DNA from: Rhizobium bangladeshense | GTDB taxonomy: Bacteria; Pseudomonadota; Alphaproteobacteria; Rhizobiales; Rhizobiaceae | Length of the DNA stretch: 64,000 bases | Assembly: GCF_001662075.1 (NCBI RefSeq) | Contig: NZ_LYPL01000004.1 | Span: forward strand, 328,000-391,999 | Reading direction: 5' to 3' | The notes under the pieces: generated by a model | Seen by the model: only the letters and a program-made list of their open reading frames with translations | Database searches by the model: none | Told to the model about the DNA's origin: nothing | Translations under genes and position numbers: made by a program | Shown here: in pieces, positions 52,089-63,358 of the stretch | Layout: the number at the start of each line of letters is the position of its first letter | How positions within the stretch are numbered: position 1 is the first letter of the stretch

Positions 52089-54326
52089 ATGGTATCACAA
52101 ACGCTAAGCAGCGCCACGTGGCGCACTTTGGTGCTGTTGCTAACAGCGATCGGCGTCGCGATTGTCCTGCTGTCAACTCCGTCTTCCGCAGGCGATCTCC
52201 CGGCCTATCTACAGAAAGTTCAACCCAGCGAACTGTTCGATGGCGCCGAGCGATTCGGTGAACCGGTGGGCGAGCCGCCGATCGCACCGGTCTACCGGGG
52301 CACGGAGATGGTCGGCTACGCCTATCTGACGTCGGACTTCACCAGTTCCACCGGCTACTCAGGCAAGCCGATCCATATCGCCGTCGGCATCGACGCCTCG
52401 GGCGTGGTGCGTGGCATCAAGCTTATCGACCATCATGAGCCGATTGTCTTGATCGGCATCCCGCAGGCAAAAGTGGTTGCGGCGTTGAACTCGATTATCG
52501 GCAAAAATCTTGGACGGGTAGCGGCGGGCGAAGATCGGCCTCCGCAGGTCGAGATCGTCAGTGGCGCTACCGTAACCGTGCTGGTCATGGGCGACAGCGT
52601 AATCCGCTCCGCAGTCAAGCTCATCCGCAGCAACAGGTTGCATCCAGACGGCGCCGCAGACGCCAAACCTCTGGCCGATGTGAAAGCTCTGGACCTCGCG
52701 AAGACGAATGTCAGCGACTGGCAGACCCTGTTGGGTGACGGTTCGGTCCGCAGCCTCCGGCTCTCGGTCGGAGAGGTTTCGAAAGCCTTTCAGGATGCCG
52801 GGCATGAGGACGCCGCGTCCCATCCGGAAACATCAAATCCGGAGGACCGCTTCATCGATCTCTACGTCGCGCCGGTCAACGTCCCCTCCATCGGAAAGAC
52901 CCTTCTTGGGGACGCCGGCTACCAGCGTCTTCAGACCCGCCTGCAGCCGGGGCAGTCCGCAATCATCGTAGCCGGCGACGGGGCCTACTCCTTCAAAGGA
53001 TCCGGTTACGTCAGAGGAGGCATATTCGACCGCATCGAGTTGCTGCAGGACGGACAAGGATTGAGGTTTCGGGATCGCTACCACACCCGAATCTCCGCGC
53101 TTGCAGCCGCCGACGCCCCGGATCTGAAGGAAATCGCGCTCTTCGTGGTACCACCTGAATTCGCATTCGACGTCACGGAGCCGTGGGAACTCCAACTGCT
53201 GGCGCAGCGAAGCAGCACTGGCGCCCGCGACAAGTCGGTCATCCCGTTCAATGTCGGATATACGCTGCCTTCGCAATATTACAACGTGACCAAAGCCGCC
53301 GCTCCGTCGCCACCGGTCGTGGTGCCGGGCGAAGCGGCGAACGAAACGGACGAACCGCCGTTGTGGATGCGCATTTGGAGCCTCAACCGCGTCAACATCG
53401 GCGTCACCGCAGGCGCGCTTCTCGTTTTGACGGCAATCTTCTTTATCCAGGACTGGCTCGTCAAGCGGCCGGCGCTCTTCGCCTGGGTGAGAAACGGCTA
53501 TCTGGTATTCACCCTGGTCTGGCTAGGCTGGTATGCCAACGCACAGCTATCCGTCGTAAACGTCCTGACATTCACGAACGCGCTGATCACCAATTTCAGT
53601 TGGGAGTTCTTCCTCGCGGCGCCGTTGATCTTCATCCTCTGGGCAGCGGTCGCGGCGGGGCTGCTGTTCTGGGGGCGCGGCCCGTTTTGTGGCTGGCTAT
53701 GTCCTTTCGGCGCGCTGCAGGAGCTGCTGAGCAATATAGCCAAGCGCCTCAAAGTGCCCCAGATCAAGCTGCCATGGGGTCTTCATGAGCGCCTTTGGCC
53801 AATCAAATATATGATCTTCCTCGGGCTGTTCGGATTGTCGTTCTATTCGATTTCCTACGCCGAGATGGCGGCCGAGGTCGAGCCTTTCAAGACCGCCATC
53901 ATTCTGAAGTTCGTCAGGGACTGGCCTTTCGTCGTCTTCGCGGCCGCGCTGCTTTTTGCAAGCCTCTTTATCGAGCGCTTCTATTGCCGGTACCTGTGCC
54001 CGCTTGGAGCCGCCCTCGCGATACCAGGTAGAATTCGCATGTTCGAATGGCTGAAACGCTACCCGGAATGCGGCTCGCCCTGCCAGCGCTGCGCGAAGGA
54101 ATGTCCTGTCCAGTCTATCCATCCCGAGGGCCAGATCAATGTCAACGAATGCATCTACTGCATGCATTGCCAGGAACTCTACCATGACGATCACCGCTGC
54201 CCGCACATGATCCAGGTCCGGCTGAAGCGCGAGAAATTCATGGCGCTTTCCACGCCGGAGTCACGCGGCGAAAAACCACCAAGAACGGTCGTCACCCACA
54301 ACGGCAAACCGATCGAACGAGCTTAA
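52089..54326 (+). CDS. nosR: Nitrous oxide reductase regulator/electron donor NosR
   Basis: A 745-residue membrane flavo-Fe-S protein. It has a signal segment, a periplasmic FMN-binding domain ([21 protein letters not shown]-linked Thr region), five helices, NapH-like Cys motifs ([22 protein letters not shown]) and C-terminal 4Fe-4S motifs ([18 protein letters not shown]). NosR donates electrons for NosZ function. The start is at MVSQTL with GGAAG upstream; the longer frame runs back through the FixK box. Confidence 0.95.
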   Translation: MVSQTLSSATWRTLVLLLTAIGVAIVLLSTPSSAGDLPAYLQKVQPSELFDGAERFGEPVGEPPIAPVYRGTEMVGYAYLTSDFTSSTGYSGKPIHIAVGIDASGVVRGIKLIDHHEPIVLIGIPQAKVVAALNSIIGKNLGRVAAGEDRPPQVEIVSGATVTVLVMGDSVIRSAVKLIRSNRLHPDGAADAKPLADVKALDLAKTNVSDWQTLLGDGSVRSLRLSVGEVSKAFQDAGHEDAASHPETSNPEDRFIDLYVAPVNVPSIGKTLLGDAGYQRLQTRLQPGQSAIIVAGDGAYSFKGSGYVRGGIFDRIELLQDGQGLRFRDRYHTRISALAAADAPDLKEIALFVVPPEFAFDVTEPWELQLLAQRSSTGARDKSVIPFNVGYTLPSQYYNVTKAAAPSPPVVVPGEAANETDEPPLWMRIWSLNRVNIGVTAGALLVLTAIFFIQDWLVKRPALFAWVRNGYLVFTLVWLGWYANAQLSVVNVLTFTNALITNFSWEFFLAAPLIFILWAAVAAGLLFWGRGPFCGWLCPFGALQELLSNIAKRLKVPQIKLPWGLHERLWPIKYMIFLGLFGLSFYSISYAEMAAEVEPFKTAIILKFVRDWPFVVFAAALLFASLFIERFYCRYLCPLGAALAIPGRIRMFEWLKRYPECGSPCQRCAKECPVQSIHPEGQINVNECIYCMHCQELYHDDHRCPHMIQVRLKREKFMALSTPESRGEKPPRTVVTHNGKPIERA

Positions 54327-54372
54327 TCGGCAATGCGACGCTCCGTCGCAACCACAACGAAGGAAAAGAAGC

Positions 54373-56292
54373 ATGTCAACGGAAGACAATCAGCGGCGCT
54401 TCAACAGACGCCAGCTACTCGGGACGACGGCGATGGCCGCTGCCGCCGGAGCGGCAGCGGCCGGCGGCGCCCTCAACTTTTCAGGCGGGATCGCCTCTCC
54501 GGCGATGGCAGCGGAAGGGCGTCGCCAGACCTCGGAGGTCAAGCCCGGAGAACTTGACGAATATTACACGTTCTTCTCCAGCGGCCAAAGCGGGGAAGTC
54601 CGCATCGTCGGCGTCCCCTCGATGCGTGAAATGATGCGCATCCCGGTCTTCAATCGCTGCAGTGCGACGGGATGGGGCCAGACCAACGAAAGCCGGAAAG
54701 TCCTGACCGAAGGACTTCTTCCGCAGACGGTAGAATTTCTCAAGGACCAGGGCGGCGTCTACCACAACGGCGATCTGCACCATCCGCATCCCTCGCAGAC
54801 CGACGGCACCTACGACGGACGTTACCTCTATGCCAACGACAAGGCCAACACCCGCGTCTGCCGCATCCGTCTCGACGTCATGAAATGCGACAAGATCATC
54901 GAACTCCCCAACCAGCATACCGTCCACGGTCTGCGCGTCCAAAAATACCCCAAGACCGGCTACGTATTCTGCAACGGCGAGGATGGGGTTCCGATCCCCA
55001 ACGACGGAAAGATCCTGGACGATCCCAAGAGCTATCAGGCTGTTTTCACTGCAGTCGATGGGGAGACGATGAAAGTCGCCTGGCAAGTGATAGTCGACGG
55101 AAATCTCGACAACGTCGACGCCGACTATCAAGGCAAGTACTGCTATTCGACCTGCTATAATTCCGAAGGCGGCGTCAATCTCGAGCAGATGATGGGTAAA
55201 GACCAGGACTGGGTCGTGGTCTTCAACTTGAAGCGCATCGAGGAGGCGGTCAAAAGCGGCGACTACAAGGAAATCAACGGCGTCCCCGTCATCAACGGGC
55301 GTCATGGGTCGCGGTACACGCGATACATCCCTGTCTCGAACGGACCGCACGGCATGAACACCGCGCCCGATGGAATTCATGCGGTCGCCGCGGGCAAGCT
55401 CTCTCCGACGGTCACCGTTTTCGACGTTCGCAAATTCGACGATCTTTTCGACGACAAGATCCAGCCGCGAGACACGGTGGTCGCAGAACCTGAACTTGGC
55501 CTCGGTCCGTTGCACACGGCCTACGACGGTCGAGGCAACGCCTACACCACCCTCTTCATCGACAGCCAGATCTGCAAATGGAACATAGAGGATGCCAAGC
55601 GCGCATTCGCCGGTGAGAAAGTCAATCCGATCCGTCAGAAGCTCGATGTCCACTATCAGCCGGGGCATAATCACACCTCCATGGGCCAGACTAAGGAGGC
55701 CGATGGCAAATGGCTGATTTCTCTAAACAAATTCTCGAAGGACCGATATCTGAACGTCGGCCCGCTGAAGCCGGAGAGCGACCAGCTCATCGACATCTCT
55801 GGCGAGGAGATGGTTCTTGTCCACGACAATCCGACCTTCGCCGAGCCGCATGACGCGACGATCGTACATGCCTCGAAGATCAACCCAGTCAATCTCTGGA
55901 GCCGCGACGATCCATTCTTTGCTGATGCGGTAGCTCAAGCGAAGAAGGACAATATCGATCTGATGACGGACTCCGAAGTGATCCGCGATGGTGACAAGGT
56001 CCGGGTCTACATGACGTCTTCCGCGCCTGCCTTCGGCCTGGAAACTTTCACCGTCAAGGAAGGCGACGAGGTGACCGTCTTTGTCACGAACATCGACGAA
56101 GTCGAGGACCTGACGCACGGCTTTGCGATCGTCAACTACGGCATCAATATGGAGATCGGGCCACAGGCGACCTCTTCCGTCACCTTCAAGGCAAGAAAGG
56201 CTGGCGTCTATTGGTATTACTGCTCGTGGTTCTGCCATGCCATGCACATGGAGATGAAGGGTAGAATGCTCGTCGAACCGAAGTCGGCATGA
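54373..56292 (+). CDS. nosZ: Nitrous oxide reductase NosZ (clade I, Tat type)
   Basis: A 639-residue copper enzyme reducing N2O to N2. Tat signal ([13 protein letters not shown]), CuZ His ligands in DLHHPHPSQ and other conserved His sites, and the C-terminal CuA motif [12 protein letters not shown] (Cys617, Cys621, His625, Met628). The Tat signal marks clade I. It starts 46 bases after nosR and overlaps nosD by 4 bases. Confidence 0.97.
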   Translation: MSTEDNQRRFNRRQLLGTTAMAAAAGAAAAGGALNFSGGIASPAMAAEGRRQTSEVKPGELDEYYTFFSSGQSGEVRIVGVPSMREMMRIPVFNRCSATGWGQTNESRKVLTEGLLPQTVEFLKDQGGVYHNGDLHHPHPSQTDGTYDGRYLYANDKANTRVCRIRLDVMKCDKIIELPNQHTVHGLRVQKYPKTGYVFCNGEDGVPIPNDGKILDDPKSYQAVFTAVDGETMKVAWQVIVDGNLDNVDADYQGKYCYSTCYNSEGGVNLEQMMGKDQDWVVVFNLKRIEEAVKSGDYKEINGVPVINGRHGSRYTRYIPVSNGPHGMNTAPDGIHAVAAGKLSPTVTVFDVRKFDDLFDDKIQPRDTVVAEPELGLGPLHTAYDGRGNAYTTLFIDSQICKWNIEDAKRAFAGEKVNPIRQKLDVHYQPGHNHTSMGQTKEADGKWLISLNKFSKDRYLNVGPLKPESDQLIDISGEEMVLVHDNPTFAEPHDATIVHASKINPVNLWSRDDPFFADAVAQAKKDNIDLMTDSEVIRDGDKVRVYMTSSAPAFGLETFTVKEGDEVTVFVTNIDEVEDLTHGFAIVNYGINMEIGPQATSSVTFKARKAGVYWYYCSWFCHAMHMEMKGRMLVEPKSA

Positions 56293-57665
56293 TGCGGCAA
56301 GCTGCAATCGCTACCATGGCGGCCCTCTGGGCCGCCATCAGTTCAGACGCCTCTGCCGGGGATCGGATCGTCACGCCTTCCGAAGGACTGAGCCTGGCGG
56401 CGATCGTCGATCAGGCCGCTGCGGGTGACCGAATCATCCTGCGTGCCGGCAGTTATGTCGGGCCGCTGACAATCAATAAGCCGGTGACCTTACAAGGTGA
56501 CCTTGGCGCTGCCATAGTCGGAACGGGCCGGGGAACGGTCGTAACGATTAACGCGGCGGACGTCACGTTGCGCGGCCTCGAAATCCGGGGATCGGGCACA
56601 GATCTTGAAACGATGGACTCCGGCATCTTCGCAACTGAAATCGCGAAGGGGGCGGTCATTGAGGACAACGTCGTAGCGGAGAACCTCTACGGCGTTTACA
56701 TCCATGGCGCGGAGGACTCGATGACACGCGGAAACCGGATCGTCGGCATCAGGGAGGGCCGACTCAGCGAAGCGGGAAACGGCGTGACGGTGTGGAATGC
56801 TCCGGGAGCGAAAGTCGTCGGAAACGACATCAGCTTCGGTCGCGACGGCATCGCCACTAACGCCAGCAAGCGCAACGTCTTCAGCGAAAACCGCTTCCAC
56901 GACCTTCGTTTCGCCATTCACTACATGTACACCAACGACAGTGAAATCCGCGGCAACGTCTCGGTTGGAAACGTGGTGGGCTACGCCATAATGTTCTCGA
57001 GCCGGCTGAAGATCGTCGACAACGTCTCAGACGGCGACCGTGATCATGGAATCCTCCTGAACTCCGCCAACAGCTCGTTAGTCCGAGGAAACACCGTGCG
57101 CGGGCGGCTGCAGCCGGAAACCCGGTGGGCGTCGGCCGGATCGCGCGCCTCGACACACGAGCTGCCTACGGGCGACGGCCAACCCCAGGCCAAGGGAGAC
57201 GTGGCCGGCTTCGGCCTCGGTCCGGAAAAGTGCGTCTTCATCTACAACGCCAACAAGAACCAGTTCATTGAAAACGAGTTCAACGGCTGCGCGATCGGCA
57301 TCCATTTCACCGCCGGGTCGGAAGGAAACACCATGAGCAGAAACTCCTTCATCAGCAACCGCAACCAGGTGAAATATGTGGGATCCCGCTATCTGGACTG
57401 GTCGGAGAAAGGCCGCGGCAACTACTGGAGCGACAATCCCGCCTTCGACCTTGACGGCGACGGCATTGGCGACAGTCCGTACCGACCCAACGATCTCGTG
57501 GACAAGGTTTTGTGGACGTCGCCGCAGGCGAAGATCCTTACGACAAGCCCTGCCGTCCAGCTCATCCGCTGGGCCCAGGCCCAGTTCCCCGCCCTGCTTC
57601 CTGGCGGCGTGGTCGATAGTCATCCATTGATGGAACGGCCTATTCCACCGGGAGTTCGCCAATGA
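56289..57665 (+). CDS. nosD: NosZ copper-site maturation protein NosD
   Basis: A 458-residue periplasmic protein with signal peptide (about 1-23) and right-handed beta-helix repeats ([36 protein letters not shown]). Needed for CuZ assembly with NosFY. Overlaps nosZ and nosF by 4 bases. Confidence 0.95.
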   Translation: MMRQAAIATMAALWAAISSDASAGDRIVTPSEGLSLAAIVDQAAAGDRIILRAGSYVGPLTINKPVTLQGDLGAAIVGTGRGTVVTINAADVTLRGLEIRGSGTDLETMDSGIFATEIAKGAVIEDNVVAENLYGVYIHGAEDSMTRGNRIVGIREGRLSEAGNGVTVWNAPGAKVVGNDISFGRDGIATNASKRNVFSENRFHDLRFAIHYMYTNDSEIRGNVSVGNVVGYAIMFSSRLKIVDNVSDGDRDHGILLNSANSSLVRGNTVRGRLQPETRWASAGSRASTHELPTGDGQPQAKGDVAGFGLGPEKCVFIYNANKNQFIENEFNGCAIGIHFTAGSEGNTMSRNSFISNRNQVKYVGSRYLDWSEKGRGNYWSDNPAFDLDGDGIGDSPYRPNDLVDKVLWTSPQAKILTTSPAVQLIRWAQAQFPALLPGGVVDSHPLMERPIPPGVRQ

Positions 57666-58582
57666 GGAAACCTACGGTCGTCCTATCGGGCATAGCCAAG
57701 CGCTACGGCAACGTCGAAGCGGTCAAGAATGTCTCCTTCACGCTCAACGAGGGCGAAACGGTGGCGCTCGTCGGCCACAACGGGGCAGGCAAGACCACGC
57801 TGATCAAATTGATGCTCGGCCTCATCCGCCCGTCGGGCGGCAGCATCAACGTCATGGGAGAGGATCCGGCGGCGGGCGACGTCGCCGTTCGCAAGAAACT
57901 CGGATACCTGCCCGAAAGCGTCGCCTTCCACGCCGCCTTGACCGGCCGCGAAACAATCGCCTTTTACGCTCGGCTGAAGCACGTCGGTCCCTCAAATCCG
58001 CTGGAGCTTCTGGAACGTGTCGGACTCGGCGCCGACGCCGCCGACAGACCTGTCCGTACCTATTCGAAGGGAATGCGCCAAAGGCTCGGGCTGGCGCAGG
58101 CCCTCCTTGGGGAGCCGCGCCTCCTCCTCCTCGACGAGCCGACGAGCGGCCTCGATCCGGCGTTGCGGCGCAGGTTCTATAATCTCTTGAGCGAACTCCG
58201 TTCGAAGGGCACCACGATACTCGTGTCGTCGCACGCCCTGACCGAACTCGAAGACCGGGCCGACCGTTTGCTGATCGTCAACAAGGGCGTGGTCGTCGCC
58301 GATGGGACGATGGACCATTTGCGCGGTCTTGCGCGATTGCTGACCCGCGTCAGTGTGAAATTCGCCGCTGGGGCGACAGTTCGGAGCTTCACGAACGGAC
58401 GTGCCGCCTGGAGGGCAACGGAGGACGGCAGACTGGAGGCTGATGTGGCGATGGAAGACAAGATCGCCCTCCTCAAGGAAGTTACCACCTGTCCCGATGA
58501 CATCGCGGATCTTCAGGTCACCGAACCTACTTTGGATGATCTCTACGCACACTTCCTCGGCGCCGGAAAGATAACTTCATGA
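57662..58582 (+). CDS. nosF: ABC transporter ATPase NosF
   Basis: A 306-residue ATPase: Walker A GHNGAGKTTL, signature YSKGMRQRLGLAQAL (degenerate LSGGQ), Walker B LLLLDEPTSGLDP and H-loop SSHALTELE. It pairs with NosY. Overlaps nosD and nosY by 4 bases. Confidence 0.95.
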   Translation: MRKPTVVLSGIAKRYGNVEAVKNVSFTLNEGETVALVGHNGAGKTTLIKLMLGLIRPSGGSINVMGEDPAAGDVAVRKKLGYLPESVAFHAALTGRETIAFYARLKHVGPSNPLELLERVGLGADAADRPVRTYSKGMRQRLGLAQALLGEPRLLLLDEPTSGLDPALRRRFYNLLSELRSKGTTILVSSHALTELEDRADRLLIVNKGVVVADGTMDHLRGLARLLTRVSVKFAAGATVRSFTNGRAAWRATEDGRLEADVAMEDKIALLKEVTTCPDDIADLQVTEPTLDDLYAHFLGAGKITS

Positions 58583-59406
58583 AGAACGTGATCATCATCG
58601 CCTCGAAGGAAATTCGCGAGGGCCTTCGAAACAGGTGGGTCCTCGCGACAACGCTTCTCCTGGGAGCGCTCGCCTTGACCCTTTCTTTTCTCGGCAGCGC
58701 GCCGACCGGAAATGTCGGAACAGATCAGCTCGACGTAGTGATCGTCAGCCTTTCCAGCCTAACCATCTTCCTGGTGCCGCTGATCGCACTCCTTTTGTCC
58801 CATGACGCGATCGTAGGCGAAATGGAACGGGGCACCATGCTTCTGCTCCTCAGCTACCCCGTAGGGCGAAACCAAGTGATCCTGGGCAAGTTTCTCGGAC
58901 ACATTGCGATTCTTTCCTTCGCGACGCTTCTTGGCTATGGGGCTGCCGCCGTCGCACTGGCGGCAACCGGAGCGAAGATCGATGCGACGAGCTGGACGGC
59001 TTTCGCAGCTATGCTGGCGTCATCGATCCTTCTGGGCGGCGTGTTCGTCGCGATCGGCTATCTCGTCAGCGCGCTTGCAGGTGAACGCAGCACCGCGGGA
59101 GGCATCGCCATCGGGGTGTGGCTGTTCTTCGTTCTCATCTACGACATGGCGTTGCTTGGCACGTTGGTCGCCGCAGGTGGACATGCTCTTCCAGCGGGGC
59201 TGCTCGACGCTCTTCTTCTCATCAATCCGACAGACGCCTACCGCTTGCTCAACCTCGGATCTGGAAGCGCAGGAGCTCTTTCCGGCATGGGAGGCGTGGC
59301 GGAGCACACCATGCTTGGCACCACGACCTTGCTGACTGCGCTTGCTCTCTGGACCGCTGGTCCGCTTGCACTTGCCGCCATGACATTCTCCAGGAGGGAA
59401 CTATGA
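58579..59406 (+). CDS. nosY: ABC transporter permease NosY
   Basis: A 275-residue membrane protein with six helices and the conserved ASKEIREGLRNRWV and RGTMLLLLSYPVGRNQ segments. Forms the NosFY transporter that helps deliver sulfur or copper for CuZ. Overlaps nosF and nosL by 4 bases. Confidence 0.94.
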   Translation: MKNVIIIASKEIREGLRNRWVLATTLLLGALALTLSFLGSAPTGNVGTDQLDVVIVSLSSLTIFLVPLIALLLSHDAIVGEMERGTMLLLLSYPVGRNQVILGKFLGHIAILSFATLLGYGAAAVALAATGAKIDATSWTAFAAMLASSILLGGVFVAIGYLVSALAGERSTAGGIAIGVWLFFVLIYDMALLGTLVAAGGHALPAGLLDALLLINPTDAYRLLNLGSGSAGALSGMGGVAEHTMLGTTTLLTALALWTAGPLALAAMTFSRREL

Positions 59407-59969
59407 GGACCGCGTTCTTGGCTTTGGTTTTCCTGTGCACGCTGTTGCTTGGCGGATGCGAAGAAAAGGGGGAGGCTGTCCCTCCCGCTCCGTTCGCGCT
59501 CACGACGGAAGCGATCGGCAGGTACTGCGGGATGAACGTCCTCGAGCATGCCGGACCAAAGGGTCAGGTCATCCTCGACGCACAGATTGGAGAGCCTATC
59601 TGGTTCTCTTCGGCGCGCGATACATTGGCCTTCACGATGCTACCAGAGGAACCGAAGGACCTCGCGGCGATCTACGTTTCCGACATGAGCAAGGCTCCAA
59701 ACTGGGAGAAGCCCGGCGCGGACAACTGGATAGACGCTAGAAAAGCCTTCTACGTCATCGGCAGCTCGCTTCGCGGGGGCATGGGCGCCGAGGAGACGGT
59801 GCCGTTTTCGACGAAGGAGGCGGCAACGCTGTTCGCGGGCGAGCACGGCGGCAGCGTCGTTGCATTCGCCGACGTTCCCCGCGAATACGTGTTGGGAGCC
59901 GGTGCGGAGATCGGCACGGAAGCCCCGGCCGGTGAAGACAAAAAAGTGGAGGCACATGAACATGGCTAG
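59403..59969 (+). CDS. nosL: Copper chaperone lipoprotein NosL
   Basis: A 188-residue lipoprotein with lipobox LLLGGC; RYCGMNVLEHAGPKGQ and the Met/Cys pair are the conserved NosL Cu(I) site. C-terminus ends EAHEHG, a short His tail. It overlaps nosX by 8 bases. Confidence 0.94.
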   Translation: MRTAFLALVFLCTLLLGGCEEKGEAVPPAPFALTTEAIGRYCGMNVLEHAGPKGQVILDAQIGEPIWFSSARDTLAFTMLPEEPKDLAAIYVSDMSKAPNWEKPGADNWIDARKAFYVIGSSLRGGMGAEETVPFSTKEAATLFAGEHGGSVVAFADVPREYVLGAGAEIGTEAPAGEDKKVEAHEHG

Positions 59970-60951
59970 GACCTTCAGTCGTCGTCGCGCCATCGCCATC
60001 TTTGCCGCGGCGGCCGGACTGCCCTTGTTGACGCGCGCTGAGGCCGCCGCTCGTCCTCTGACTTGGAGCGGACAGGCTCTTGGTGCGCCGGCGACGATGA
60101 TCCTGAACCATCAAGATCCAGTCGAGTCTACACGTCTTGTCGCCCTGGTCGTCGCGGAAGTTTCCAGGCTGGAGAAAGTGTTCAGCCTCTACCGCGACGA
60201 TTCCGCCCTGACCGAATTGAACAAGGTGGGCGCCTTGGTCGCCCCTCCCCAGGACCTGGTGTCCTTGCTCCAAAGGAGCCGTGGTTTCTGGGAGGCGACA
60301 GGCGGCGCCTTCGATCCCACGGTGCAGCCTCTTTGGAAGCTCTATTACCGACATTTCTCCGCGATCGATCCGGACCCGGCCGGTCCCGCGCAAGCGGAGG
60401 TCGCCTCCGTGCTGAAACGGGTCGACTTCGAAGGCGTCAAGTTCAACCGTGACCGGATCGTCATGCGCCCCAACATGGCGCTCACGCTCAATGGAATCGC
60501 GCAGGGCTACATCACCGATCGCGTCGTCGACATGCTTCGCAACGCTGGAGTGACGAGCTGCCTCGTCGACATGGGAGAGGATCGGGCGATTGGCTCCCGA
60601 CCGGATGGAACCCCGTGGCGCATCGGCCTGGCCGAAGGAGAGGACGATCGTCCCGATCAAATCCTGAACATCGTCAACAAGGCCGTGGCGACATCAAGCG
60701 CCGCCGGTTTTCACTTCGACGAGGCGGCTCGTTTCGGCCATATCCTTGATCCGCGAAGCGGCGGCACGCCTCGGCTCTATCAGCGCGTAAGCGTCGTTGC
60801 CGGCGACGCCACCACCGCCGACGCCTTTTCGACCTCCTTCAACGTGCTGGACGAGATCGCCATCCGAAGGATCGCGCGGTCCTCCATTGACCTGACCATC
60901 CACGTCGTCGACGAGGCCGGAAACCCCTCGCGCATCGAAAGCAAGGCATGA
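59962..60951 (+). CDS. nosX: FAD:protein FMN transferase-type NosX (ApbE family)
   Basis: A 329-residue ApbE-family protein with Tat signal (SRRRAIAIFAAAAG). Motifs: FSLYRDDSALTELN, GAFDPTVQPLW, LNGIAQGYITDRV, FGHILDPRSG and AGDATTADAFSTSFN. It attaches FMN to NosR. ATG at 59962 gives the better spacing from GGAGG; ATG at 59956 is two codons earlier. Last gene of the nos operon. Confidence 0.94.
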   Translation: MARTFSRRRAIAIFAAAAGLPLLTRAEAAARPLTWSGQALGAPATMILNHQDPVESTRLVALVVAEVSRLEKVFSLYRDDSALTELNKVGALVAPPQDLVSLLQRSRGFWEATGGAFDPTVQPLWKLYYRHFSAIDPDPAGPAQAEVASVLKRVDFEGVKFNRDRIVMRPNMALTLNGIAQGYITDRVVDMLRNAGVTSCLVDMGEDRAIGSRPDGTPWRIGLAEGEDDRPDQILNIVNKAVATSSAAGFHFDEAARFGHILDPRSGGTPRLYQRVSVVAGDATTADAFSTSFNVLDEIAIRRIARSSIDLTIHVVDEAGNPSRIESKA

Positions 60952-61036
60952 ACGAGTGTCGTAAACAGAGGCTGCGGCGTTGATGCGCGCATGGGCCGTC
61001 GTCTCTAATCCCACGGGAACGACGAAGGAGAAGCCG

Positions 61037-61467
61037 ATTAAATCGATTGCAACTCTTGCTCTGGCAGCATCCGCCGCAGTCATCGCTGGTTCGGCGGCTG
61101 CGGCCGATTTCGAAGTCCACATGCTGAACAAGGGCGCGGACGGCGTCATGGTGTTCGACCCCCTTTTGACGAAGGTGAAGCCGGGTGACACGGTCACTTT
61201 CGTCCCAATCGATAAAGCTCATAACGCCGAGACGGTGAAGGATATGATTCCGGACGGCGCCGCGGCCTTCCGGGGTAAGATCAACGAGACCGTCAAGCAG
61301 ACGTTCTGCCGGGCGCCTACGTGATCAAGTGTCTGCCCCATTTCCCCATGGGCACGGAGGCCGTCGTCGTCGTGGGTGACGCTCCCGCGAACCTTGATAA
61401 GATCAAGTCCGCAAAGCTGCCCAATAAGGCCAGGGAGCGCGTCGACAAGGCGCTGTCGGAGCTCTGA
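61037..61467 (+). pseudogene. Frameshifted pseudoazurin (third copy)
   Basis: Reads as a pseudoazurin ([21 protein letters not shown] signal, then [19 protein letters not shown]...[10 protein letters not shown]) until a frameshift near 61305, where VKQTF passes into CRAPT and a stop (61324). In the next frame the rest follows: [31 protein letters not shown] and a normal end at 61467. The expected start codon is ATT (61037-61039), with GAAGGAG upstream. Two lesions argue for a pseudogene, or a sequencing error for the frameshift. It is clearly more diverged than the other two copies. Confidence 0.75.
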
Positions 61468-61594
61468 CCCATATCCTCATGCGCCAGGTAGTCGGGAGGC
61501 CGTCAGCTCATCGTTCTCGTTCGATAAAATCCGGAACTTCAATCTTCACTAATGTTTTCGACATAGGGTTTCTGCAACAGCAGGTGGTGGGTTG

Positions 61595-63358
61595 ATGACA
61601 TCAGATGATATCGAATGCGAAGTCGGGGCTGGCCGCGCGGCCCTTTCGAGTGTCGCGGTGGCAGCCCCGCCGACCTCGTTGGCGTCACCGGCCATTCCGG
61701 GGTTCGACATGGCCGTCGCCGCCAACTTTGCCGACGCAACGAAGCTCGCGCTGATTTCGGTCGATCCGCGCGGCCGTATTCGATTTGTGAACCGGGCGGC
61801 CGCCAGTCTTTTCGGCTACGCGCGGGATGAAATGATCGACCAGCCCGTTGAAATCATCATCCCAGAACGCCTGCGCAGCTCGCACGCGCGGGGTTTCGCC
61901 CGTGCAATGGCTGGAGAAGAACTGAACCTCGGCGGCAAAGCGGTCGAAGTGTACGCAGTGCGCCGGAATGGCAGCGAGTTTCCAATCGAATTGACACTCT
62001 GCGCCTGGCATGACGGCCGCGAAATGGGTGCTGGTGCGGTGATAAGAGACATCACCGAACGGCGCGAGAGGGACAGCCGTCTCCTGCGCCTCGCAAGTCA
62101 GGATCAATTGACGGGGCTTCACAATCGAAGCCGTTTTACGGAGATCCTCGAGGGCGAGATGATGGCGGGCGGGCGCTCGACTGTCGTGATGATCGACATC
62201 GACGGCTTCAGGGACGTGAACGACGTGCACGGTCATGTGACGGGGGATTCCCTTTTGCAGTCGGTGGCAGTGAGACTGCCGCATAGTCTTCCTGCAAATG
62301 CCGAGGTGGCGCGCTTCGGCGGTGACGAATTCGCGGTGCTGCTGCCCGGCGTGAACGACCGGCGGGCCGCCATGGCGTTTGCCCAGGCGATATTGGAATC
62401 TTTTGCAAGACCATTTGAAATCGACGGACAGGTGCTGGACCTTGGAGCTAGCATCGGGATTGCGATCGCCGCCGTGGACGGCGGCGACGCCGACGAGGTC
62501 GTGGCAAGCGCAGATCTCGCGCTTGCCAATGCCAAGTCGGGCGGCAGGTCGGCCCGTATGTACGAGCCGGAAATGAGGAGCGAGACTAATGAGCGTCGCG
62601 CCTTGAGGGATCAACTGCTTCAGGCTCTCCGCGCTCGCCAGCTAGTCCTCCATTTCCAGCCACAAGTCGACATCAGATCCAGAACCATCTTCGGAGTGGA
62701 AGCACTGATCCGTTGGCAGCATCCAGAAAAAGGCATGCTGATGCCAGGGACGTTTCTGCCCGCGCTCGCGCAGAGCGCGCTCGCACTTGAGATCGGCTGG
62801 TGGACGTTGGACGAAGCCTGCAGGGTCGCCTCGCTTCTTAACGCGTCAAGCAGCCGCTCCATAAGAATGGGCGTCAACCTCTTCCCTGAGCAACTGCAGG
62901 CGCCAATTCTTTGCAAAAAGGTCTCGCAGGCTCTGGACAGGCACGGTCTGGCCGCGGAGCTGCTCGAGCTCGAGATAACGGAGACGATTGCCTTGCACAA
63001 CGACGACAAGTCGCTCGATGCCATGAACATGCTGCGCGACATCGGCGTCGGCATCGCGTTCGATGATTTTGGAACCGGCTACGCGTCGCTCAGTTCGTTG
63101 CAACGTTATCCACTTACGAAGCTTAAGATCGACCGCGGTTTCGTTTCAGAACTTGCGACAAAGCCGCGAGACGCGGCGATCACCCGTGCCTTAATCGCCA
63201 TGAGTCTCGAGATGGGGCTCGAAACGATTGCGGAGGGAATCGAGACGCAGGAGCAGGAGGAATTTCTTCTCTCGCTCGGATGTCCCTCCGCACAAGGCTA
63301 TCGCTACGGAAAGCCAATGGCTTTCGAAGCTCTTAAAGATTATCTACGCGAGATTTGA
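61595..63358 (+). CDS. PAS-GGDEF-EAL cyclic-di-GMP protein
   Basis: A 587-residue soluble protein: PAS (about 45-160), diguanylate cyclase domain with intact RFGGDEFAVL, and phosphodiesterase domain with VEALIRW, ITET, DDFGTGYASL, LKIDRGFV and EGIET all intact. No RxxD inhibitory site is seen before GGDEF. Both activities may be present. It is located between nos and pseudoazurin genes; no FixK box precedes it. Confidence 0.88.
   Translation: MTSDDIECEVGAGRAALSSVAVAAPPTSLASPAIPGFDMAVAANFADATKLALISVDPRGRIRFVNRAAASLFGYARDEMIDQPVEIIIPERLRSSHARGFARAMAGEELNLGGKAVEVYAVRRNGSEFPIELTLCAWHDGREMGAGAVIRDITERRERDSRLLRLASQDQLTGLHNRSRFTEILEGEMMAGGRSTVVMIDIDGFRDVNDVHGHVTGDSLLQSVAVRLPHSLPANAEVARFGGDEFAVLLPGVNDRRAAMAFAQAILESFARPFEIDGQVLDLGASIGIAIAAVDGGDADEVVASADLALANAKSGGRSARMYEPEMRSETNERRALRDQLLQALRARQLVLHFQPQVDIRSRTIFGVEALIRWQHPEKGMLMPGTFLPALAQSALALEIGWWTLDEACRVASLLNASSSRSIRMGVNLFPEQLQAPILCKKVSQALDRHGLAAELLELEITETIALHNDDKSLDAMNMLRDIGVGIAFDDFGTGYASLSSLQRYPLTKLKIDRGFVSELATKPRDAAITRALIAMSLEMGLETIAEGIETQEQEEFLLSLGCPSAQGYRYGKPMAFEALKDYLREI

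Noticed and set aside
54481..55674. 397-codon minus-strand frame inside nosZ
   Set aside because: Antisense to nosZ, without ribosome-binding site or family pattern.
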